Below, one piece after another: positions 8,978-18,012 of a stretch of 64,000 nt of DNA (its first letter is position 1; each line of letters starts with the position of its first letter). This DNA is from Protula sp. h YS-2021. Lineage: Eukaryota; Annelida; Polychaeta; Sabellida; Serpulidae. The translations under genes were made by a program, and so were the position numbers. The stretch covers positions 42,899,769-42,963,768 of the forward strand of contig OX457031.1 of NCBI GenBank assembly GCA_949752745.1, written 5' to 3'. Below the pieces are notes generated by a model. It ran no database searches and was not told the origin of the DNA. It saw only the letters and a list, made by a program, of their open reading frames with translations.

Positions 8978-9313
8978 TCATGAGCCGTCTTCTTGTCTTC
9001 GAAGCCTTTTATCAACTTCTTTCACTTGCTTCTTCAACATTTTCCATTCAGGTATTGTCAGCAAAATACCCTTTTTCGTAGGGCGGTTTCTTTCAGACCC
9101 CTCATCTCTGATTGTTTACCACTTCTTCATTGCTTTGATGTACTTTCCATTTCCTAGAGAAAGCATTCTATTCCACGACTGTGGTGGTGTTGGTGCCGTC
9201 TCCACTTTCAATTTCTTGATGGTACCGGTAGGATTTTTATCTGTTAAGTCTTTGACTGTATCAGCAAGACTAACCGCATTAGTTGCAGACCTCTTACGAC
9301 TTCCAAGTTCCAT
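8978..9313 (-). pseudogene. PC4/p15-like transcription cofactor-type protein, one nonsense codon
   Basis: About 110 codons in one frame. The first half is a Ser/Lys-rich tail with KRSATNAVSL. The second half has LGNGKYIKAMKKW, an in-frame TAA (9116-9118), then GSERNRPTKKGILLTIPEW and KMLKKQVKEVDKRL. The order (beta strands, 'KKGI.LT..EW..L', final helix) is the C-terminal PC4 fold known for ssDNA binding and coactivation. It lies 29 bp after polymerase on the same strand, so a co-expressed replication or transcription role is plausible. Confidence 0.65.
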
Positions 9314-9342
9314 GTTAACCCTTCACTGTTCAAGTGATGCCT

Positions 9343-11992
9343 TTAGCTGTACGTTTTTCTTTCCCACCACACAATAAACTCTTCAATAAGGATGTCTGCC
9401 GTCTCATCCTTCATTTTCCCAAGCACTTTTTTGTTCACGTTGGAATGTATGAAGTGATCTGATGGATAGTCACTTGTGTCAAACAGGTCAGCATCTTGCT
9501 GCATATCAAATATTCGTTGAAAAATTTGAATTTGTGGAAAGAAGGTTTGGCCACAAGTTTCTTGAGCCGCTTTTCCTTGTGAACTAGTTCAACATTGATT
9601 CGCTTTCTCACATTTTCCATGGTTTTGCCAAATACAGGGTTGTTGATTAGTTTCAAATAGATTCTTAGCCAATTTTCTCTTTTCTGTGTTCAAGGTAATG
9701 TATTTTGCTAACCATTTGCTCTGTTCAAACATGATGGCGCGATGTACTTTGATGACTTTCAACCCCAGTGAGACGTACTGTTGTAAATTCCTGTAATGAA
9801 GTACATAGTTCTTTTTGTCACACAAGTTGGGAATGAGCTTATTACTGGGTTTGTCTTTCATGTTCAGATCTTTCCGCAGTTTCTGACTGTACTCAGACAA
9901 TTCTCCAACTTTGACACATTTCCGTTCTGGAGCCACTGGGTAGTGATTTTGACGATCATGTATTGAATTTGGGTATTCTAAATCCACTTCCAAAATGAAT
10001 CCAATGTCGTCATCTTCAGCTACATCCATGAAGTCGAGGGATTCTGGCTAGCTCACCCACATAAATCCTCTTTGTGGCATGCTTTGTGACATGGCCCAGC
10101 CATACAAGTTGTTTGCGTCGAGGTACCTCAGGTAGTTGTTTGTTATCTCAGAATTGTAATCTGCTACGTAGGGATTATTTGCTTTCGCATACTTGTGTGT
10201 GATCACAGATATTCCTCCACGTATGCCTTGCTCAATCATTTAGTACATATCAATGTCATTGATCAATTCCAACTTCACCTTTTTCGCTTTTAACATAGCA
10301 TCCCACGACAGTCCTGGCGCTGTATAGTAGTGAGCAGGATCCAATTCATACATGTTGAGACACACTTGAGCAAAATTTTCAAACACGTCAGCTAGCAATA
10401 ACACATCTGATTTCAGGTACAGGTCGTGGTATTCACCGTATGTGGTACAGTTGAATGTATCTCACACCTTCTGCGCATGAGCATGATCCTCCTCGCTAAT
10501 GTCCTCTTCGCTAAGCTGACTATAAAACTTGTCCTTTGATGGTAGCTGCGTTTCAGCAAACTTGGATGGTTCGTCCACGTAATCGTAGGGGTACACTCCC
10601 TTTTTCAACAACAAATCTTGTCGGTTACTATCGTGAATGTGAGAGGTCATGTTGTAGAAGTTATCTTTCCCTTCTGCTGCAAGGTTGGATACCAACTTTT
10701 GTAGAGAGGTACTCATGAACTGAAAGCTGTCTGTAAATTTCAGATTGCACATGGTGAATGCAATATATTTCTCAATGGTGTTGGGAATGACTGTAATCGT
10801 TTCATCTTTGAATTTCCCAATTTCCTCCATGATCAGATGACTGTCATAGTCTCGCAAATTGTGGAAAAACACAGGAATGATAAAAGAATCTTTAATCCCC
10901 CTGCTGAACTTTTCTAAGTCGAAATTGCAAGTTGCATTCACTATTCGCTGCTCCGCTCCGCTATATTTGCCATTGATGTGGTCATGATCTCTCACACGAT
11001 CTGCTCCTAGAGGCTCATGACAAATGTAGCAATCAACAGCGTGTTTGAAATTCTCTTTGTCTTCACGAGTCATCACCATATCCTTTGGCTGCTGTAAACC
11101 ACGCACAATACGATCACGTTCATTCACCATATGGTCTAAAAAGACTTTTACGGCGTTGTCTCATCGATACACAATTGATGCACGTGTGTGATACTGACTA
11201 AGAACCACATAGGCAAAGCTGTTTTGACGATGATGCTGATACTTGTCTCCTTCTTCAGAAATCACAAAAGGTGATTGGCTACATTCTTGAACTTGATGAA
11301 GGGTTTCTTAGGAAATGATAAACGTTGTGCTGCATGCTTGCCACACACTTCACGATGTTTATCTAAAAGCTCTTGTCACACAAATCCGTGTAGACAGTTG
11401 AAACAATAAAAAGCTGCTCTTCAAAAAGCTTTTCAAACTTTGGAATGTCAGGAATTGGTGTCGTAAATGTCATACCCTCTATATTTAATTCTTTCTCAAA
11501 TGGTTTGCATAGTTTCACGCGATTTGAGTTGTTTGTTGAAGGGGGTAGGTAAGCCAATACTGACCATAAGAAACACTTGTTGTCATCATTCTTAATGTTT
11601 ATCACACCCTTTGTTTTCTTCACTTTCTTCGGCAATGGAATAAAACTACTCGCTTCCAGAGGCACCAACGTAGCTGTATGTACTTCGATGTACAGTATGT
11701 TATCCAATACCCAGCCAGAGCCTTGTCGCTCATGTTCGTCAAACGTAAGAAACAATTCTTTATAGGCTTCCGGCAAGTCCTGTTCAATATCTGCTGGATT
11801 GTATGCTGTATATGTTGGGCTGCTGATAAATGCATTATCCACTTGTTCTGTCATAACACCTTCTGCATTCGCCGTCAGTTTCTTGAAGTGTGCATGCACT
11901 ACAATATACCATTTCATTCCATGGTTTAAGGTCTCCAACAAATATGTCTTAATACGGTTCTCTTGCTGTCGCATTGCAAGCAGTAAATCCAA
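9343..11992 (-). pseudogene. POLB: Protein-primed family-B DNA polymerase, broken with catalytic deletions
   Basis: Copies the element genome. In order on the minus strand: N-terminal region (11992-11363) with GSGWVLDNILYIEVHTA and IKNDDNKCFLW; ExoII-type HNLRDYDSH (~10850); ExoIII-type YLKSD; motif A DANNLYGWAM (~10092-10121); motif B KLINNPVFGKTMEN (~9612-9656); C-terminal DLFDTSDYPSDHFIHS to a stop at 9343. Breaks: in-frame TGA (~11159), TGA (~10459), TAA (~10239), TAG (~10048), frameshifts near 11370, 9650 and 9500. The ExoI region is deleted near 11270. A deletion between KFKFFNE and DLFDTSDYP (~9510) removes motif C with its two metal-binding Asp. Not functional. Confidence 0.93.
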
Positions 11993-12062
11993 TCATTACT
12001 CAGACTCATACCGTTCCGTTTTTCCTGCCCGTTTTCACCAAGACTAACGCTTCTGCCTCTCC

Positions 12063-12686
12063 CTACTTGTCCTGTCTTTTTTTCTTTGAAACATGTTCTT
12101 CATGAGGCACATTTTCCATCTCAGCTGGTATGCATGCATGTGCTTCAAACGCATCCATAGATAGAAATTCCACATTGCATTTCATACAGAGGACTGGACC
12201 GTATGGCTAAATATCATCTTGTTCCATCTATACTCCTTTCCCATGCTCTTCACGAGCATGTTTCACTATAGTTTTCATTTCAGCTTTACTACATGTATGT
12301 GCCTCAAAGGTATCCATAGATGGAAATTCCACATTGCATTCCATACAGAGGACTGGACCGCATGGCCAAATGTCATCTTGTTCCATCTTTACTCCTTTTC
12401 CATGCTCTTCACGAGCATGTGTCACTATGGTTTTCATCTCAGCTTTACTACATGTATGTGCCTCAAAGGTATCCATAGATGGCAATTCCACATTGCATTT
12501 CATACAGAGGACTGGACCGTAAGGCCAAATGTCATCTTGTTCCATCTTTCGTCTCTTTACTCCTTTCCCATACTCTTCACGTTTCGTCTTAGCTGGTTTA
12601 CATATATGTGCTACAAACAATTCCAGAGATGGAAATGTTACATTGTAATCATGGCAGAAGACTGATGTGTCTGAATTAGATGCCAT
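12063..12686 (-). pseudogene. Array of four CCHC-type zinc-finger-like repeats upstream of polymerase
   Basis: From ATG 12686, four ~50-residue units each contain C-x2-C-x12-H-x-C (for example LCMKCNVELPSMDTFEAHTC). Units 2-4 begin MEQDDI and units 2 and 3 end in EEHGKGV. Unit 1 (VFCHDYNVTFPSLELFVAHIC) is more diverged. A TAG ends the open frame after unit 3 (~12228), and unit 4 has a TAG in place of Trp and a final stop at 12063. The array lies directly before polymerase but 1 bp out of frame with it, so it may once have been the N-terminus of PolB or a separate DNA-binding protein. Units 2 and 3 are nearly identical, a sign of recent duplication. Confidence 0.75.
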
Positions 12687-12745
12687 TGTTGTTGTTACGT
12701 CGACTGCTGAAACTGAAATGCTGAAATGTAATCTCAGACATCCTC

Positions 12746-12752
12746 TTTTATA
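12746..12752 (-). promoter_or_regulatory. TATA box of the leftward Polinton gene block
   Basis: TATAAAA on the minus strand, 60 bp before the ATG at 12686. It fits a single promoter for zinc-finger array, polymerase, PC4-like and unknown gene. It mirrors the 2241-2247 box of the other arm. Confidence 0.6.
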
Positions 12753-12786
12753 CACACTCATACATAGACAGAATTTGCGTTTCATT

Positions 12787-13345
12787 TTACAACAGAGGAT
12801 GACCCTTAAAAGGCCCGAAAGTTTTTAGTAAGTTGACTTTTCACCAACAAGTCGGGTTCCCGAAACTGCACTGGTATCTGTAGAATTGTTGCATGGTGAA
12901 AGGTCTTCCGGGGAACTTGAAAGGGTGAAAATTATAATACTTGATGCTTCTCAGTGTCGCACCGCACCATCAGCAGTCTGTACATGGTTATTGCCCAGGC
13001 AACGTTGCTGTGAACTTGTACCACAGGAGACCACCACAGGTCTTACAGCAGTATCGACGCGGTGCGTTGTGGTGTACGGGCCAGTTGTGAGGTTATCCTG
13101 CATATTCTAACCACACCCAGCACTGTCCTGCCGTTCCGTATCACTGTGTGTGTGCGAGTTGTAGCCATCTTGCTGGTTGTTTTGGGAAATGTGGCGTTTA
13201 ACCCCAATTAATACACTACTTTTAAGCGGCCATCCTCACAGTGTATGTCGCATGCAGGCCGGGGATGTCCCCATGAGAACCCGGGGAGTCCTCACATGGT
13301 ACATGTCCTAGGCATATGCTATAGATAGTGACCCGGGGGGGTTTG
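12787..13345. other. Non-coding spacer of the right Polinton arm
   Basis: Carries a second copy of the TIR-edge motif gatgacccttaaaaggcc (12793-12811), in direct orientation relative to the left TIR copy at 739-757. No gene is supported. Confidence 0.5.
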
Positions 13346-13352
13346 TATATAT
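13346..13352 (+). promoter_or_regulatory. TATA-like element of the right-end gene
   Basis: tatatat about 55-60 bp before the ATG at 13407, the same spacing as the leftward-block promoter (60 bp). Confidence 0.4.
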
Positions 13353-13406
13353 TGGCTTGTCATTTCAGTTGAGCTTCACAACCGCTTACTGCTTTGAGCT
13401 GTGAAG

Positions 13407-13964
13407 ATGGAGCTGCTTGCTGCTATTGACCACACGCTGACGATTAGTGATGTGATGGAGGTACATCTGCCAGTGACGCCACCAGTGTTCCCGCCTGAGC
13501 ACATTTGCTTCTTTCACCTGCTGCCGGACCCAGCTCTCGCCACGATGTAGTGCATTCCGGTCTTGTGCATTCTTCTTCAACAGATGGGTTATGTTAGTAG
13601 AACGGCTTCGGGATATTGAGGACGGCCGCTACCACCACGTTTACCTGAGACCGATCATACTTGGAGAGGACCTTCCGTCTCGCCTAGAATAGGATGAATA
13701 TCCGGCCTGGGGGAGATATTTCTGCAGAAAGATTTGGAGTTTTGCATCTAATGTGGATGTATGATGCCGCCAGACCGGGTAATAGCAGCAGGCTGCGGTC
13801 ATCAGCTCTATATCTACTGTGCTGCTATCTGGGTGTACCACACCGCTCTTCGCCATAACTATAGATGTTTTACATGTGGACTGCAAAACGATCATTACAT
13901 GTTCAACGGGCAACAAATGATTGCATGGGCAAGATCGATACAAGACACCGTGGCGTTCATTTAA
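13407..13964 (+). pseudogene. Unknown right-end Polinton gene with Cys/His cluster, frameshifted
   Basis: Three successive plus-strand frames make one gene of about 180 residues. Frame one runs from ATG 13407 (MELLAAIDHTLTISDVMEVH) to a TAG near 13547. Frame two carries RWVMLVERLRDIEDGRYHHV and ends near 13688 and 13770. Frame three carries GCGHQLYIYC...HNYRCFTCG and stops at 13964. The Cys-Gly-His, Cys and final C-x2-C hint at a RING- or other zinc-binding fold, but spacing does not fit the RING consensus exactly, so no family is assigned. It lies just inside the right TIR and points outward, mirroring the left-end gene. Confidence 0.45.
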
Positions 13965-13994
13965 ACCCGAGGCCAGCAGCAGGAAAAGACCTTC

Positions 13995-14285
13995 GGTCCT
14001 TTTTAGGGCCATCCACTAATACGAAATAAGCCCTGAACGTGTCATGGTGTTGTTATGTGTGTGTATGCATGAGAGTGTGGGAAATGCTAAAAAATAAAAT
14101 TAAAAAGGGGGGCTATTTTTATACCCCTTTTTATACCCCCTTTGAATTTAAGGGGGCCCTCATAGGTGAGCTCGAACCATGTGGCTATGAGTCGTCTGCT
14201 TAAAACATAGTTGGGGAGCTTGTAAGTTTGGGGAGGTGTCTGTCTGTCCGTCTGCACGTCCGGCTGCACGTCTGTCGTGGTGTTG

Positions 14286-14374
<89 letters not shown>

Positions 14375-14736
14375 GAGAGAGAGAGAGAGTGAAAGAGAAA
14401 CAGAAAAAGTTGTCGTCTGGGTTAAAATACCTATGTGGCTTACGAAATGAAACGCGAATTCAGTCATGGTCTTGGTATGTGTGTGTGTGTGGAGAGAGAG
14501 CGAAAGAGAGACTGAGAAAAAAAGTTGCCGTCTGCCCGTCTGCCCGGCCGTCCGTCCGCCCGGTTGTCCGTCTGCCCGTCTGCCATCTGCTCGCTGTGAC
14601 GTCATTTTGACGTCATTATGACGTCACTGTTTTAGTATGCCCATGGGCGTACTTAAACAATCATGACGTCATTTTGACGACACTGTTTTAGTATGCCCAT
14701 TATATATTGTTTTAGTATTCCCACTATATAACTACT
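13995..14736 (-). repeat. Right terminal inverted repeat of the Polinton
   Basis: Reverse complement of 67-760, longer because of an expanded (GT)n tract at 14286-14372. It keeps TGACGTCA sites at 14597, 14608, 14619 and 14664, again with 11-bp spacing for the first three, and the paired TATA-like stretch near 14120-14145. Open frames made of poly-Thr-His or poly-Val-Cys here are microsatellite artefacts. Confidence 0.93.
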
Positions 14737-14742
14737 TTCAAA
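14737..14742. repeat. Right target-site duplication of the Polinton
   Basis: ttcaaa, matching the left ttcgaa (61-66) at five of six positions. Confidence 0.75.
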
Positions 14743-15546
14743 ATTGCTAAAATCCCCATAACGGAAGTGCTGAAACTCATTCTTATTTGGAAGTCTTTGA
14801 AACTTTTAACAACATGTGACTCATGTGACTTTAATTTCAAGACCATCATCACTAAGCATCGGATTTTATATTTCGGTATTTTTAAAATAGTCTGAATCAA
14901 AACCGAGTTACTTTCTGTGCTTTAATTTTCACTTTCAAACAACGTCTGAAAACGTTGTAAAATTTGTAGTTATTCCTTTTATTCCTTTTTTCTGTTTTTT
15001 CTTTTAGATTTTAGATTTCTAGACAACTCCTAGACCATTTAACTTACAAGGATAAGATTTGGTACAGCTATACAGGGTGATAAGATGATAAGATAAAATG
15101 ATTTCCAGATCACTCCTCCTAGACCGTTTAACATGCGACGATGAAGTTCTCCACAGGCATGGAAGATGGTAACATCTCGTTAAAACCACAAACTTTTTAC
15201 CATGACTTTTAACGTCAAAGTCAAAGTGAGGTTAAAATATTTTGGAACCCTTATAATCACGAAAAATGGCTAGAAATTATGCTCAGATTCCTATTCAACA
15301 CAATGTACGGTTTGAGTGGTGAGTATCCTAGTAATCAGAATATTTACTTTGAAGGCCAAGGTCCAAGGTCAAGTGACATTTCTATCCCGTGAACCCTTGG
15401 TGATAGGATTATTTATTTTGAAAAAGTTTAACATTTTCTATCCTTTGGCGTAAAAACGTTAGACGGGAGATAATAACGATGACCTTGAGCTTCTTGGTAG
15501 ACTATTATCTCGAAAACGGTTAGAGTTTTTTAACTCATTTCTGAAA

Positions 15547-16460
15547 CTAGAACCGTATTTCGCTAGCGAAATGTTAAACACTTGACAAAAATTAAAACGC
15601 AAAAATTCTTCCTTCAATGGGTTATTTCTTGAATAATATAAAGGGTGACTGACCACGTGGTCTACGACCCAGAAGGCCTATGATTTTGTTACCCAGAAGG
15701 CTTACGATTTATTTTACCCAGAAGGCCTATTGTACAAGATATAGGGACAAATGTACTAAACTGTATGCCTTCAACTTGAAATTATGTCTGAAAACACCCA
15801 ACCAAGGCTTTTTAGATTTCTAGCTTAAAAACTGCTTTATCTGATTATCTAATGTTTCATTATTCAGTTCTTCGCTTCTTCAATTGTACATGGCTGTGAA
15901 AACGCAACGATCATAACTTATGACTTGCACCATATGACAGCTGTCAGCGACAGACCATTTAATTAACACTTGACAAGCCTTTGGCTTGCAAGAGTTATAT
16001 GAATTTGTGCGAGCAAAATTCGTCCTTTTTTTCTTCTTGACACTTTTTCCGATTTTTTGTGTCTTCTTCTTCTCTGACACTATGGGCCCTAGGAGCATGA
16101 AACTTGGAACCTATGAAGAGTTTGATCTGAACGTGTGCATGTCACTTTTTATTTTCGTCTTCGATTTCGTTTTCTTTGTAAAACGCCATGTGAAAAGAGT
16201 GTATTTTTGCAAGTAAATGCAGTGCATTTAACGTACATCACAGAACACAGTTGCTTTGTGCGAGCTCTCACTGCGTAAATAGATAACATGGCGTATGTCT
16301 GCTCAGTCAACAAAAACTAAACACTACTCGGAATATAAGACGTATTCAAGCTGTGTTGTTTGCAATATATTAGTCAAGAAATAACCCACTAAAGGAAATA
16401 TTTTTTGCGTTTTAATTTTTGTCAAGTTTTTAACATTTCGCTAGCGAAATAAGGTTCTAG
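15547..16460. mobile_element. Non-autonomous inverted-repeat element, ~85-bp TIRs
   Basis: 15547-15632 and 16374-16460 are inverted copies: ctagaacc.tatttcgctagcg, a poly-A/T segment with gacaaaaattaaaacgc, and an inner ggg/ccc-ttatttcttga edge. The 740-bp interior has no transposase. Its longest open frame (around 15986-16216) is Phe/Leu-rich and not gene-like. Confidence 0.75.
15655..15735 (+). repeat. Three-copy ~33-bp repeat
   Basis: acccagaaggcctatgatt-like units at about 15667, 15698 and 15718, inside the element at 15547-16460. Confidence 0.65.
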
Positions 16461-16554
16461 CTCCCACTTGGCATTGAAAATGCCAAATGGGGATAGATTG
16501 CCTCGAATTCTTCACCTATTTTTTCATCCCTTTTCTTTTTTTCTTTTTTTCTTC

Positions 16555-17345
16555 TTCCGCCGAATTGGTTTCCAGACATCTCCTCCAAGACTGCTGAAGA
16601 TGGACCAACCAAACTTGGCACATGTGTGGAGGGTCATCCGAAGTGGTGCACCTGATAAAAATTTTTGACTTTACCTTAGTGGTCAAGATCAAATCGCGAA
16701 AAAGTTCAAACGGTTTTCAGACAATTAGTGCAAGGCCGTTGAAGTTAGAAAAGCCAAACGTGGCACATATATAAAGCGCGATGTGATCTGAAGCAAACGA
16801 TAACAATTTTGGACCTTGACCTTGACCATGACCTTGAAATCGCGAGAAACGTTATTTAAGAAAAACAATGAGTTATCTCGAAAACGGAAAGAGATAGAGC
16901 AATTATGACAACGTTTTCGAACTCCACCCCTATACGATGTTACGTAAGGAATAACTTCCGGTGATCTTGGCCCCAAGGTCACTTTCGAATCATCATTTGC
17001 GAGTTATAACGTCATTTGTGTTTTAAAGCTCAATAACTCGAAAACTATTGCAAACGGCAAGAGATAGAGCAATCGGTTTCCAGACATCTCCTCCAAGACC
17101 GCTGAAGCTAGACCAACCAAACTTGGCACATGGATGGAGGGTCATCTGAACTGGTACACCTGATAAAAATTTTTGACCTTGACCTTGAAATCGCGAAAAC
17201 GTTAAAAGCCAAACTTGGCACATATATAAAGGGTGATGTGATCTGAAGCAACCGACAAAACTTTTTGCCCTTGACCTTGACCTTGAAATCGCGAAAACGT
17301 TATTTAAGAAAAACAATGATTTATCTCGAAAACGGTAAGACCTCT
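16555..17345. repeat. Dispersed invertebrate repeat, three tandem partial copies
   Basis: Recurring blocks: tttccagacatctcctccaa, accaaacttggcacatg, a gaccttgaccttga run, and tctcgaaaacgg with agagatagagcaat. The same blocks appear at 44088-44460 and, in inverted sense, at 63020-63540. No coding content. Confidence 0.8.
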
Positions 17346-18012
17346 AGGTCACTTTCGAGCCCCAAACAGGAAGTTTCATTTTTAATTTGTTATCAACTCA
17401 AGTTTCGTGACAAATGATAGTTTTCAACTTGGTCGAATGTGTTGTACTATAGTTTGCATTAACCATACAATTTTGTTTTTGTTCTTGAACAATCGTAACA
17501 CACTTCATGAGTCTGTTAATTCAAGCTAAAATATATATATTCTTATGTGACTTCCACATATTTATACAAATTAACTGAATTATTCAACTTAAACATTCCA
17601 GAGATGAGTTTAAATTAAATGCAACAAAAGGAGCTATTTCGGTGACGGTATGACTCTACTTTATAACACGATAAAAACTATGACTAACAGCAAAAACAAT
17701 TTATGGAAAGGCCTGACAACATTGATAGGCTGTCAGAGAACACATTACTGTGTGCAGTGCAATGTGATACTTATATAACAGCTTATGAAATCACACTTAC
17801 TGGACCAATAGGTCAAGGTTACTCTTTAGCGTTTTACATAAGGCATTAGTCACTACAATGGAACCAAACGAACACAGACATGGGGCTGTAGATGAAAGAA
17901 ATACAGGCGCAAATATATTTGCAGTTTAATATCTTGCAAGGGAATTTAACTTTAATTTTAGGCTCTTTGAAGCCACATATTGCTAATATTCTTTTGCAAG
18001 TTCGAAGCAGAA
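17346..18012. other. Upstream region of the TspO-like gene
   Basis: AT-rich, no gene or clear repeat seen. It must contain the promoter of the gene starting at 18013, but I cannot place it. Confidence 0.4.

Larger units (their letters stand above)
67..14736. mobile_element. Decayed Polinton/Maverick (endogenous adintovirus-like) element
   Basis: A 14.67-kb element bounded by long inverted repeats that begin AGTAGTTATATAGTGGG and end in the complement. It is flanked by 6-bp direct repeats (61-66 ttcgaa, 14737-14742 ttcaaa; one mismatch). A 5'-AG terminus, 6-bp duplication and 14-20 kb size are family hallmarks. Inside are the defining genes: chromodomain integrase, FtsK/HerA ATPase, penton, major capsid protein and protein-primed PolB. 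A recognisable adenain-type cysteine protease is missing. Most long genes carry stops, frameshifts or deletions, so this is a fossil copy. Genes lie in two convergent blocks meeting near 8130, plus one extra gene near each end pointing outward. Confidence 0.95.

Noticed and set aside
11577..12047. Plus-strand open frames opposite polymerase
   Set aside because: Shadows of the minus-strand polymerase gene.
4171..12686. Adenain-type cysteine protease within the Polinton
   Set aside because: Looked for between the capsid genes and polymerase on both strands; no segment with the expected His and Cys motifs was seen. Likely lost.
14087..14610. Open frames with poly-Thr-His or poly-Val-Cys on both strands of the right TIR
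   Set aside because: They translate a (GT)n microsatellite; no family features.
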